A stretch of DNA of 64,000 nucleotides from contig NZ_JACGWA010000001.1 of the NCBI RefSeq assembly GCF_014077505.1, positions 186,001 through 250,000 on the forward strand, read 5' to 3'. This document shows, piece after piece, positions 55,914 through 64,000 of this stretch. Position numbers and translations under genes: made by a program. How positions within the stretch are numbered: the stretch's first letter is position 1; each line of letters begins with the position of its first letter. The stretch is from Colwellia sp. BRX10-3. Its GTDB lineage: Bacteria > Pseudomonadota > Gammaproteobacteria > Enterobacterales > Alteromonadaceae. The notes beneath the pieces are model-generated. The model saw nothing but the letters and a program-made list of their open reading frames with translations. It was not told the DNA's origin and ran no database searches.

Positions 55914-58709
55914 GTGAAACAAAGCCCGAATGACGCTAAAAAATATCAAACAATTACGCTAGGTAATGGCTTAAGAGCTTTATTGGTTCACAATCCAGAA
56001 TCAAATAAATCTGCCGCAGCATTAGCCGTCAACGTTGGTCACTTCGATGATCCGATACATCGACAAGGACTTGCCCACTTTCTCGAGCACATGTTATTTC
56101 TTGGTACAAAAAACTTTCCTGATGGCAGCGAATATCAAAAATTTATTAATGAACATGGTGGCAGTAATAACGCATGGACAGCAACAGAACATACTTGTTT
56201 CTTCTTTGATATAGGTCATCAACACTTCAGTGCAGCAATAGAGCGCTTTGGCGAATTTTTCACCGCGCCATTATTGTCAGAAGAATTTGTTAATAAAGAA
56301 CGTAAAAATATTGATGCCGAATTCAAACTCAAACTTAAAGATGATATTCGACGCCTATACGACGTTCATAAAGAAACAATCAACCAAGCACACCCTTTCG
56401 CTAAGTTTTCCGTAGGTAGTAGTGAAACCTTAGCAGATAAAACTGGTTACAATTTGCGTGATGAATTATGTGACTTTTTTCAAAAAAATTATCAAGCAAA
56501 TTTCATGACCTTGGTGTTAGAGGGCCCACAATCTCTCACTGAATTAGAAAATTTAGCCAATAGCCATTTTTCCAAGGTTAAGTCTAATGGTATTGCTAAG
56601 GCTGAAATTAGCCAACCGCTTTATCTTCCTCAGCATCAAAAAAAATGGATATATGTAAAACCCGTTAAAAATGATCAACAACTGATTATCAGCTTTGCCA
56701 TGCCAAGTATTGACAAATTTTATCGTCAAAAGCCTGAATCTATTCTGGCCTACTTAATTGGTCATGAAGGCCCTGGTAGCATTTTATCATTGTTAAAAAG
56801 TAAACAATGGGCGCTAGCTTTAACAGCAGGTTCAGGTATCAATGGTTCTAATTTTAAAGATTTCAATATTAGCATCTCGCTTTCTGAATTAGGTGCAAAA
56901 AATATAACAGCGATAGTTAGTACCGTGTTTTCATATCTAGATTTACTGAAACAAGCACCGCTTAATGAACAGTATTATCATGAGAAAAAGGCACTGGCAG
57001 AATTATCATTTTCTTACCAAGAAAAGTTATCGCCTCTGGATTCTGTCAGCCAACTTGTTATCAACATGCAACATTATCCAGAGCGTGATTACATTTTTGG
57101 CGATTACGTTATGGATGGGCAAAATACAGCAACACTAAATACCTTGCTTGAGTTTATGGTTGCTTCTAATATGCGTATTATTTCTATCGATAAAAATGGG
57201 CCTGAACAGCCCCATAGTAACACTAGTAAATGGTATCAAGTGCCTTACTCTGTCAACGATATTGAGCAACAGCAAATTGAGCAATGGCAGCAAGCACCTT
57301 CTTTCGCAGCACTCTCTTTACCCAATAAAAATCCTTATATAGTAGCTAGGCCTGAGCTGGTAAAAAGTGAAGATAAAAGTAGTAGCCCGCTAACACCACC
57401 AGAAAATATTTGTCAGCAAAATGGCCTAAATGTTTGGTTTAAACATGACACTAGCTTTAATACACCCAAAGGCTATATCTATCTATCGATAGACTCTCCA
57501 ACAGTTATAGAAAGTGCAAGTACGATAGCAATGACCCGGTTATTTATTGATTTGTATAGCGATGCTGTCATTGAAGAACATTACGACGCCGAGTTAGCGG
57601 GCATTCACTATCACTTGTATTCTCATCAAAGTGGGCTAACACTGCAATTATCAGGCATTAGCACCAAGCAAGAACAACTTTTACCCCTATTGTTAGCCAG
57701 CCTTATGCAAGGAAAATTTTGTCCAAATAAATTCGAATTATTTAAGCAACAACTGCTCAGTCATTGGCATAACGCAGAAAATAGTAAATCAATATCACAA
57801 CTATTTGCTAACCTTAGCGCCACAATGCAACCGAAAAGTCCAAGTAGCCAAACCTTAATTAACGCCCTTGAAAAGGTAGAATTTCAACAGTTTAAAAGTT
57901 TTGTACCTAAAATATTTGAAAACACCTCAGTAGATGCCTTAATTCATGGGAATTGGTCAAAGCAATCTGCTGACAAAATCATTTCAAATATCAAGCAAGT
58001 ATTTACGGGTAAGTTGTCTGACAATAATCAAGTGCAAACTCCTTGTATCGATATTCAAGGGCTTGGAACGTTAACACTCCCAATGCAGTTAACAGAGCAT
58101 GACCACGCGGCAGTACTCTATTATCCCATGCCAGATAAAGACCTACGAACAGTAGCATTAACCATGTTAACCAATCAGTTACTGTCACCAAATTTCTTTC
58201 AAGAAATGCGCACAGAAAAACAATATGGTTATTTAGTTGGTGTCGGCTTTATCCCCATTAATCGCTATCCTGGCATTGCTTTTTATATTCAATCGCCACA
58301 TACCGACTCAGTCACATTAACAGAGGCTATGGACGACTTTATTGCTCGCTCAAATGATTACATCGCGAATTTACCTGCTGAACATTGGCAACATTTACAA
58401 TTTGGTCTTGCTAGTCAATTACAGGAAAAAGACTCAAACTTAAGAATTAAAAGTCAGCGTTATTGGGCGGCTATTTGTAATAAAGAATCATCATTTAGCG
58501 AAAAGCAAAAGTTGATTTCAATTATTGAAAGTTTATCAGTAAACGATTTAGCTGAGTTTATCCAACAATACTTCCATGGCGCTAAGGTAAAAGACCGATT
58601 GTCATTACTAAGTTACGAAAACAACGAGCAGTTAGACAAAATGGCGGACAAAGTGATAATTAATCACAATATCGAATCTTTATTGAAAAAATGTCAAAGA
58701 AAATATTAA
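55914..58709 (+). CDS. M16 insulinase-like zinc peptidase (pitrilysin type)
   Basis: Large zinc peptidase that degrades short peptides inside a closed chamber. GTG start behind GGGAG. In 931 residues, the inverted zinc motif HFLEH is at 55-59 with the third ligand Glu136 (NIDAEFKLK); the C-terminal half holds the inactive M16 domains with QYGYLVGVG. Unlike E. coli pitrilysin, which has a signal peptide, no export signal is seen, so it should be cytosolic. It lies after sixA with about 240 bases upstream. Confidence 0.9.
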   Translation: MKQSPNDAKKYQTITLGNGLRALLVHNPESNKSAAALAVNVGHFDDPIHRQGLAHFLEHMLFLGTKNFPDGSEYQKFINEHGGSNNAWTATEHTCFFFDIGHQHFSAAIERFGEFFTAPLLSEEFVNKERKNIDAEFKLKLKDDIRRLYDVHKETINQAHPFAKFSVGSSETLADKTGYNLRDELCDFFQKNYQANFMTLVLEGPQSLTELENLANSHFSKVKSNGIAKAEISQPLYLPQHQKKWIYVKPVKNDQQLIISFAMPSIDKFYRQKPESILAYLIGHEGPGSILSLLKSKQWALALTAGSGINGSNFKDFNISISLSELGAKNITAIVSTVFSYLDLLKQAPLNEQYYHEKKALAELSFSYQEKLSPLDSVSQLVINMQHYPERDYIFGDYVMDGQNTATLNTLLEFMVASNMRIISIDKNGPEQPHSNTSKWYQVPYSVNDIEQQQIEQWQQAPSFAALSLPNKNPYIVARPELVKSEDKSSSPLTPPENICQQNGLNVWFKHDTSFNTPKGYIYLSIDSPTVIESASTIAMTRLFIDLYSDAVIEEHYDAELAGIHYHLYSHQSGLTLQLSGISTKQEQLLPLLLASLMQGKFCPNKFELFKQQLLSHWHNAENSKSISQLFANLSATMQPKSPSSQTLINALEKVEFQQFKSFVPKIFENTSVDALIHGNWSKQSADKIISNIKQVFTGKLSDNNQVQTPCIDIQGLGTLTLPMQLTEHDHAAVLYYPMPDKDLRTVALTMLTNQLLSPNFFQEMRTEKQYGYLVGVGFIPINRYPGIAFYIQSPHTDSVTLTEAMDDFIARSNDYIANLPAEHWQHLQFGLASQLQEKDSNLRIKSQRYWAAICNKESSFSEKQKLISIIESLSVNDLAEFIQQYFHGAKVKDRLSLLSYENNEQLDKMADKVIINHNIESLLKKCQRKY

Positions 58710-58848
58710 TCTAGCCGATACAGACATATAACTGTGTTTTTAGTGCTCTTTACCCACGTGATTCTGGCACAATAACACCAAATATTGACTTAGTTCCTCA
58801 CATCATTTGTAATAGGGTGTGGCTTCCAAAAAAACAATAAAAATATGG

Positions 58849-58879
58849 CATACCTAATAAGTTAAATCATTAAGGTATG
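58849..58879 (+). repeat. Inverted repeat in the leader of the propeller-sensor gene
   Basis: CATACCT (58849-58855) and AGGTATG (58873-58879) pair around a 17-base AT-rich loop, 25 bases before the start codon at 58905. Too weak for a terminator; operator or leader hairpin possible. Confidence 0.3.
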
Positions 58880-58904
58880 GGTTCACTACCAAAAGGTTGT
58901 ATTA

Positions 58905-61900
58905 GTGCTTTTGCTTTTTTTCAAAAATAAATTAATTCCCCCATTTCATGCAATGCTTGCTGTTTTAGCTATGCTGATTTTGCTATTTCCTTATAGCGAA
59001 GTGCTAGCTTCAGAAAACAACATTAATCAAAATCCATTGAAATTTAAACGTATTTCAATCGCCGAAGGTTTATCACAGAGCTATGTTTACGATATAACTC
59101 AAGATAACAATGGCTTTATATGGATAGCTACACAAGACGGCTTAAATCGTTACGATGGTAAAAACTTTGTTTATTATCGTCACGACAGTACCGATAATAA
59201 ATCAATTGCTAATAACATTATTAGAAAAATTTTTATCGATAGCAAAAATGTACTCTGGGTTGGTACAAATAAAGGGCTAAGCCGATATAACGAATCATTA
59301 GATAACTTTGATAACTTCCTCAATCAAACTAACGACAGTAACTCCCTGAAAGACAATGAAATTTGGGATATCTATCAAGACAAACAAAATGACATTTGGG
59401 TATCAACTAAAGAAGGTCTACATAAATTCGACAGCGAAAATAAGAATTTCTCTAGGATACGAATTCGTGGATTTGATACTGCCTTAAAAGAAATTAAAAC
59501 TATTTTTCAAGATGAAAAAGGTAATTATTGGCTTGGTACTTATGATAAAGGTATATACTTGGCAAACAGTACACTGTCATTTTTAGTACCGCTATCTGGT
59601 GAAAACAAGTGGAATCTATCACTTAACGCTACCAGCCTTTATGACCTAAAGACTATTGATAATCAATATTGGTTAGCTACAGATAATGGCTTGTTTGTTA
59701 TTTCTCAAGATTACAAAATTAAAAAGCATTACTCCTCTGACTCAGAAAATGTAGATGATAAATTATTATCTAATAATGTGAGGTCTATCGCATTATTAGA
59801 TGAATCGATGGTTTGGCTTGGCACGCTAAATGGGCTAAATATTATCAACTTGCTCTCTGGAGATATAGACGCTTATCAAACTGTGCAGCATAAAAGTGCT
59901 ATTTCAAATAACTATATATTAAAATTATTTAAAGACAGTGCGGATAATATTTGGATCGGAACTAACGGCAGTGGCATCAATACCTTTAACAGTTTACAGT
60001 TAAAAATTAGACATGGTTTATTTAGTTATGATGAAATACCTAGTGCCGTATATGCGTTTGCTGAATCTAAAGATGGAAGGATCTGGTTTGCAACAGATAA
60101 TGGAAAACTAAGCTACACAAACTCAGATGAAAAAATAGTTCATCTAAAAATTGGCAACAAGACAGCAATTTCTCACTTAATGATAGACGATCAAGATAAT
60201 TTTTGGTTACAGGCTGAACCGGAAAGTCCTAATAAACCTGGAAGTCTCTATTACTTTGATACTAAGACTTTAACATTAATTGAGAATAAGGCATGGGGAC
60301 TCAACTTATCTCATACCAAATACAGTCAATTGTTTTTGATAGAAAATAAAATTTGGTTTATTGATAACGAAATGCAATTAGCATCTTTTGACATTAAAAC
60401 CAATCAATTTGAAATTTATGAACAAGAGAATGGTAGCCTATTTACTACCTTAAAATACGACAATAACAACACAATATGGCTCTCCACAAGCAGAGGTGAA
60501 ATATTAACCTTTAATGTATCAAAACTTGATTTTTCAAATAATTTATATTTATTATCGAATAGCAACGTATTTGGGGAAATATCTACTATTTCATTGTCCA
60601 ATGAATGGATTTGGTTAGGTTCACAACTCAACGGTTTAGCATTAATAAACAAAAACAATAATACTAATTTGTTGTTCAACGAAAAAAATGGTCTTAGTAA
60701 TAATTTCATTGCGGACATAGTAATTGATTCTACAGGTAAAGGTTGGCTTTCAACGAATATCGGCATTAACTCAGTTGATCCTAAAAATAAAATAGTAAAA
60801 TCTTACAATAAAGATATGCTATTAAGTGACAATGAGTATATTAGCGATAGTTCTATACTAACTTCTGCTGATACAATTTTTTTTGGAGGAATAAATGGTT
60901 TCCATACCTTCATTCCTCAAGAGATTTCTCGCATTGGACAACTGACACCTACTCCCACTATTTCTAATATACTCATAGCGAACAAAGAGGTTCCTGTTGC
61001 GACCACTTTGCACTCTAATATAACCGATAAAGAGTTTTATTTAGACAAATCCCCTAATCATTTAACTACTCTTACGCTGAAGCACACACAGTCCCAATTT
61101 AGCATTGAATTTATTACCCCTAATACAAAGTTACCGAACCAGCTAAACTATCGATACCGTTTAATTGGATTAGAAGATCAATGGATAGATTCTGGTAAAA
61201 ATAATCAAAGAGCAACTTACACTAATTTAAACTCTGGCGATTATACTTTTGAAGTACTGGCCTACGATTTACAAAACAATCAAGAAAGTAAAATAAAATC
61301 GCTCAATATCACCATAATGCCGCCATGGTGGTTATCAACTAGCGCGCTATTAGTTTATAGCCTGATTACACTGTTAATATTTGCCTATATCATGCAACAG
61401 ATGCGTCATAAGCGTTTATATCATTTACAAATAAAGTTAAGTGAAGAACGTCTTAAGTTATCACTTTGGGGTAGCGGTGATGAAATGTGGGATTGGAACA
61501 TTAAAAGTGGAAAAATATTCCGATCAAATATATGGGGAATTTTAGAATTTCCACAAGACGGCAGACGTAATGTTGGCAAAGATGAAACCAACATCCATCA
61601 ACACGATATCCCGCGGGTACGAGAGGCTTTAAACCAACATTTTGACGACAGCAACGAACATTTTGAAGCCACGTATCGTGTTAAAGATAAAGACGAAAAA
61701 TGGATTTGGGTGCTCGATCGCGGTAAAATTGTCGAACGAGATGAAAAAAACAAACCTAGCCGAATGACAGGTACCTTAAAAGATATTAGTCAAATCAAAC
61801 GTGCAGATGAACGTTTAAAGCTTTTTGCTAAATGTATCGAAAACATTTCAGACGCGATTGTTATTTATGACCGTCAATTTACTGTTGTTGATGTTAATAA

Positions 61901-63494
61901 AGCATTTCAAAGCATTACGGGCAGAACTAAGTTACAAATGCGTGGGACTTTGCTTAAATTTGAACAATACCCCGATAGCTTTAACCAAAATGTTAAAAAA
62001 CATTTAATTACCAAAGGTAGTTGGCACGGCGAAATAGAAAATACCCGTGACAATGGCGATATTTATTTAACCGATTTAAATATTGATATCATTCGTGACG
62101 AAAATAACAATATCTCGCACTTTGTAGGCGTTTTCTCTGATATAACTAAGCGGAAACAAACAGAAGCAGAATTAAGAAAGCTCGCTAATACCGATACCTT
62201 AACTGGCTTGCCTAATCGGGCTTATTTTCAAGCTAATCAACAAAAATTAGTTAACAGTAAAATTCCGCATGCTTTGCTGGTGTTTGATTTAGATAACTTT
62301 AAAAAAGTGAATGATTCTTTAGGGCACGAAGTCGGCGATGTATTGCTTTGTAAAGTTGCCGAACGCATTAATAGTTTAGGAAGAAATCAAGATACCGTTT
62401 ATCGTTTAGGCGGTGATGAATTTAGTTTAATTATTGAAAATACCAATGATATTCATACCATCACCACAATTGGCAAACAAGTTTTAAAGTCTATTGCGCT
62501 ACCACTGAGGCTTAAAAGCCAGGAAATTGTGCTTTATAGTAGTATTGGCATCGTACTCTACCCTGAAGATGGTAAAAGCCCACAAGAGCTTCTTAAAAAT
62601 GCCGATACGGCTATGTATCACGCTAAAAACACTGGTGGTAATAAATACCAGTTTTTCAGCGATTCAATGAATAAAACCGCGGTAAAGCGCCTACAAATAG
62701 AAAGCTTAATCAGACACGGTTTAAAAGAAGATTTATTTTCGGTTTTTTATCAGCCAAAAATCGAGATCGCGACAGGAAAAATAGCAGGAATGGAAGCCTT
62801 AGTGCGCTTTGAAACACCCAGAAAAGGCATCATTAGTCCTGTAGTATTTATCCCGGTCTCAGAAGAGACTGGGCAAATTATTGATATTGGTGAAGTCGTT
62901 TTACGCAAGGCCTGTATTGCTACCAAAAAGTGGGTTGATGCTGGACTGTTTGACGGCCGTGTAGCGGTAAACCTTTCTGCAGTTCAGTTCACACAACCTA
63001 ACCTAGTAGCAATGATTGCCGATGCCTTAAAAGAAAGTGCTTTACCGGCAAAATATTTAGAGTTAGAAATAACTGAAGGTACTGTAATGGATTCGCCACA
63101 AAAAGCGATCGATACCATGCTACAAATTCGTGCGATGGGTATCCATTTATCGCTAGATGATTTTGGTACCGGTTATTCATCACTCGCATACTTGAAAAAA
63201 TTCCCGCTAAATACCCTAAAAATAGACAAAGCCTTTGTTGATGATATTGAAACCTCTGAGCAGGGCCGAAACATGGTCGCGACTATAGTCACCATCGCGC
63301 ATAACTTAGGTATGCAAGTAGTCGCAGAGGGTGTTGAAACCAATCAACAACTCAGTTTTCTTTCAGGCTTACGCTGTGAGCAATTACAAGGTTACCTTTA
63401 TAGCAAACCACTACCTGTAGGCGACTTCCAAAAATACTTACTTTCCTTTCAAATCACCAATAAATCGACTTCGTTTGGAAATAATTCAATCTAA
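58905..63494 (+). CDS. Membrane sensor: periplasmic propeller, triple-Tyr domain, PAS-PAS-GGDEF-EAL
   Basis: A 1529-residue one-piece signalling protein. GTG start behind AAAAGG. A signal peptide (to about residue 36, ending VLA) leads to about 13 two-component-regulator-propeller repeats (45-690; for example IWIATQDGLNRYDG), which fold as beta-propellers, then a triple-Tyr domain (about 745-790; LNYRYRLIGLEDQW), one membrane helix (about 807-832), two PAS domains (848-965, 971-1088), GGDEF (motif at 1169-1173, with I-site RNQD five residues before) and EAL (EAL at 1297-1299; ELEITEG, DDFGTG, AEGVET and QGYLYSKP intact). It should sense a periplasmic ligand, perhaps a glycan as in Bacteroidetes sensors, and set cyclic-di-GMP. 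Ligand and net activity are unknown. Confidence 0.92.
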   Translation: MLLLFFKNKLIPPFHAMLAVLAMLILLFPYSEVLASENNINQNPLKFKRISIAEGLSQSYVYDITQDNNGFIWIATQDGLNRYDGKNFVYYRHDSTDNKSIANNIIRKIFIDSKNVLWVGTNKGLSRYNESLDNFDNFLNQTNDSNSLKDNEIWDIYQDKQNDIWVSTKEGLHKFDSENKNFSRIRIRGFDTALKEIKTIFQDEKGNYWLGTYDKGIYLANSTLSFLVPLSGENKWNLSLNATSLYDLKTIDNQYWLATDNGLFVISQDYKIKKHYSSDSENVDDKLLSNNVRSIALLDESMVWLGTLNGLNIINLLSGDIDAYQTVQHKSAISNNYILKLFKDSADNIWIGTNGSGINTFNSLQLKIRHGLFSYDEIPSAVYAFAESKDGRIWFATDNGKLSYTNSDEKIVHLKIGNKTAISHLMIDDQDNFWLQAEPESPNKPGSLYYFDTKTLTLIENKAWGLNLSHTKYSQLFLIENKIWFIDNEMQLASFDIKTNQFEIYEQENGSLFTTLKYDNNNTIWLSTSRGEILTFNVSKLDFSNNLYLLSNSNVFGEISTISLSNEWIWLGSQLNGLALINKNNNTNLLFNEKNGLSNNFIADIVIDSTGKGWLSTNIGINSVDPKNKIVKSYNKDMLLSDNEYISDSSILTSADTIFFGGINGFHTFIPQEISRIGQLTPTPTISNILIANKEVPVATTLHSNITDKEFYLDKSPNHLTTLTLKHTQSQFSIEFITPNTKLPNQLNYRYRLIGLEDQWIDSGKNNQRATYTNLNSGDYTFEVLAYDLQNNQESKIKSLNITIMPPWWLSTSALLVYSLITLLIFAYIMQQMRHKRLYHLQIKLSEERLKLSLWGSGDEMWDWNIKSGKIFRSNIWGILEFPQDGRRNVGKDETNIHQHDIPRVREALNQHFDDSNEHFEATYRVKDKDEKWIWVLDRGKIVERDEKNKPSRMTGTLKDISQIKRADERLKLFAKCIENISDAIVIYDRQFTVVDVNKAFQSITGRTKLQMRGTLLKFEQYPDSFNQNVKKHLITKGSWHGEIENTRDNGDIYLTDLNIDIIRDENNNISHFVGVFSDITKRKQTEAELRKLANTDTLTGLPNRAYFQANQQKLVNSKIPHALLVFDLDNFKKVNDSLGHEVGDVLLCKVAERINSLGRNQDTVYRLGGDEFSLIIENTNDIHTITTIGKQVLKSIALPLRLKSQEIVLYSSIGIVLYPEDGKSPQELLKNADTAMYHAKNTGGNKYQFFSDSMNKTAVKRLQIESLIRHGLKEDLFSVFYQPKIEIATGKIAGMEALVRFETPRKGIISPVVFIPVSEETGQIIDIGEVVLRKACIATKKWVDAGLFDGRVAVNLSAVQFTQPNLVAMIADALKESALPAKYLELEITEGTVMDSPQKAIDTMLQIRAMGIHLSLDDFGTGYSSLAYLKKFPLNTLKIDKAFVDDIETSEQGRNMVATIVTIAHNLGMQVVAEGVETNQQLSFLSGLRCEQLQGYLYSKPLPVGDFQKYLLSFQITNKSTSFGNNSI

Positions 63495-63497
63495 ATA

Positions 63498-63521
63498 AAA
63501 GTGTCGGCTTTCTGACACTGT
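63498..63521 (+). terminator. Weak hairpin after the propeller-sensor gene
   Basis: AGTGTCGG and CTGACACT pair (one G-U) around CTTT a few bases past the stop. The T run is missing, so termination is uncertain. Confidence 0.35.
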
Positions 63522-63574
63522 AACTCCACTGTAAAAAACACGCTAACAGCCTTGTAAATCAAGGACTTTATCAT

Positions 63575-63590
63575 TGGCACGATTCTCGCT
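63575..63590 (+). promoter_or_regulatory. Sigma-54-type promoter
   Basis: TGGCACGATTCTCGCT matches the sigma-54 consensus TGGCACG-N4-TTGCW with one change (TCGC for TTGC). The invariant GG (63576-63577) and GC (63588-63589) are exactly 10 bases apart. Transcription would begin near 63600, about 30 bases before the next ATG. An inverted repeat CCTTG-N5-CAAGG lies upstream at 63550-63564. Confidence 0.75.
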
Positions 63591-63630
63591 TTACCCTTAT
63601 TGAATTTAACTTAATAAAAAAGGGTATACC

Positions 63631-63828
63631 ATGCTTAGTTCTCTAATTCTTTCTTTTGCTATGTCAGCAACTCCAACACCAGTAATTAATAATGAAGCTT
63701 TTATAATCGAAGAAGTCGGAACTCGTCGTAACGACATTCGTATTGGAACTCGTCGTAACGACATTCGTATTGGAACTCGTCGTAACGACATTCGTATCGA
63801 TACTAGTAGTAACGAAATTAGCATCTAG
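63631..63828 (+). CDS. Small protein with four C-terminal 9-residue tandem repeats
   Basis: I do not recognise this family. The 65 residues start behind AAAAAAGGG. Residues 1-12 are mildly hydrophobic without an N-terminal positive charge (MLSSLILSFAMS), 13-29 form a linker ending FIIEEV, and 30-65 are exactly four units: GTRRNDIRI three times, then DTSSNEISI. The protein stops right at the end of the last unit. Positions 2 (Thr), 5 (Asn), 6 (acidic), 7 and 9 (Ile) are kept in all four units, while Arg changes to Ser. A leader-plus-repeated-core layout, as in some ribosomally made modified peptides, or a short beta-rich repeat protein are both possible. A sigma-54-type promoter precedes it. 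Confidence 0.65.
   Translation: MLSSLILSFAMSATPTPVINNEAFIIEEVGTRRNDIRIGTRRNDIRIGTRRNDIRIDTSSNEISI
63718..63825 (+). repeat. Four tandem 27-base coding repeats
   Basis: Units at 63718, 63745, 63772 and 63799. Units 1 and 2 are identical, unit 3 differs in its last base only, and unit 4 is diverged but keeps length and key codons. This points to recent duplication of one unit next to an older one. Confidence 0.97.
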
Positions 63829-63836
63829 GGGGCTTT

Positions 63837-63941
63837 ATGATTAACTTAATTAAAGCATTATTTATTACTGAAAAGACTGAAAACACTATTGCTGCAAGCA
63901 TCGAAATTAAAGAGATGCCAGCAAGCACTTGGTGGAATTAA
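63837..63941 (+). CDS. 34-residue small protein downstream of the repeat protein
   Basis: No family recognised. ATG 63837 has GGGG seven bases upstream and follows the repeat-protein stop by eight bases, so the two are likely co-transcribed. The peptide starts MINLIKALFITEK, has an acidic-polar middle (TENTIAASIEIKE) and ends MPASTWWN. The strong ribosome site and tight spacing support translation; the short length limits certainty. Confidence 0.5.
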   Translation: MINLIKALFITEKTENTIAASIEIKEMPASTWWN

Positions 63942-64000
63942 GCTCTAATAACCTCAGCAGTGGGTTAAAAAAGAGTATTGGACACTTCGCTACAAGGAAG
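63942..64000 (+). other. Window end with a ribosome-binding-like sequence
   Basis: No coding frame is seen. The last seven bases, AAGGAAG, look like a ribosome site, so another gene of the same operon may start just past the window. Confidence 0.3.

Noticed and set aside
58767-58783. TGGCAC in the region upstream of the propeller-sensor gene as a sigma-54 site
   Set aside because: Ten bases after GG comes CC, not GC.
63718-63825. RTX calcium-binding nonapeptide repeats
   Set aside because: Period (9), Gly1, Asn5 and Asp6 recall RTX, but Gly at 2 and 4 is absent and hydrophobics are at 7 and 9 rather than 8; only four units.
63718-63825. CRISPR-like direct repeats
   Set aside because: The units are contiguous, with no spacers, and are in-frame coding sequence.

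Overview
The window looks like chromosomal DNA of a marine gammaproteobacterium of the Alteromonadales, most likely Colwelliaceae (Colwellia/Thalassotalea-like). This is inferred from the AT-rich composition, the E. coli-type isc, nuo and leuS-lipA gene orders, and protein family resemblance. No rRNA, tRNA, insertion sequence, prophage or CRISPR array was seen. Most of it is core genome.

Layout. (1) 1-1638, plus strand: a 5'-truncated BlaI-type repressor overlapping a BlaR1-type M56 peptidase whose C-terminus is a TonB-like domain. (2) 1848-4289, minus: a cytosolic GAF-GAF-GGDEF-EAL protein. (3) 4708-12007, minus: the iron-sulfur assembly cluster iscR-iscS-iscU-iscA-hscB-hscA-fdx, preceded by cysE and trmJ. 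Two abutting IscR type 1-like boxes lie over a good promoter upstream of iscR. (4) suhB (plus), divergent from trmJ. (5) 13582-18081, minus: hppD with two TyrR-like boxes upstream, the DEAD-box helicase deaD with a long leader, and a lipoprotein made of an exact 18-residue repeat. (6) 18263-33486, minus: the complete 13-gene complex I operon nuoA-B-CD-E-F-G-H-I-J-K-L-M-N. (7) A Lon-like protease and a YbeL-type zinc-ribbon protein (minus). (8) 37443-51089, plus: leuS, lptE, holA, nadD, rsfS, rlmH, mrdA, mrdB, rlpA, dacA, ybeD, lipB and lipA, covering outer-membrane assembly, elongation-phase cell-wall synthesis, NAD and lipoate synthesis. (9) 51194-55671: an MFS transporter, aroC and prmB (minus), smrB (plus) and sixA (minus). 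(10) 55914-63494, plus: an M16 insulinase-like peptidase and a 1529-residue membrane sensor (periplasmic propeller, triple-Tyr domain, one membrane helix, two PAS, GGDEF, EAL).

The least ordinary part is the last 500 bases. A sigma-54-type promoter (GG and GC exactly 10 bases apart) precedes a 65-codon ORF that ends in four tandem 9-residue units. Eight bases later, behind a GGGG ribosome site, comes a 34-codon ORF ending in Ser-Thr-Trp-Trp-Asn, and the window closes on another ribosome-binding-like sequence. This looks like the start of an accessory small-peptide operon that continues outside the window; its function is unknown.

Several start codons were moved inward from the longest reading frame using ribosome sites and family alignment; the reasons are given entry by entry. 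No database search was possible, so family assignments rest on motifs, lengths and gene order.
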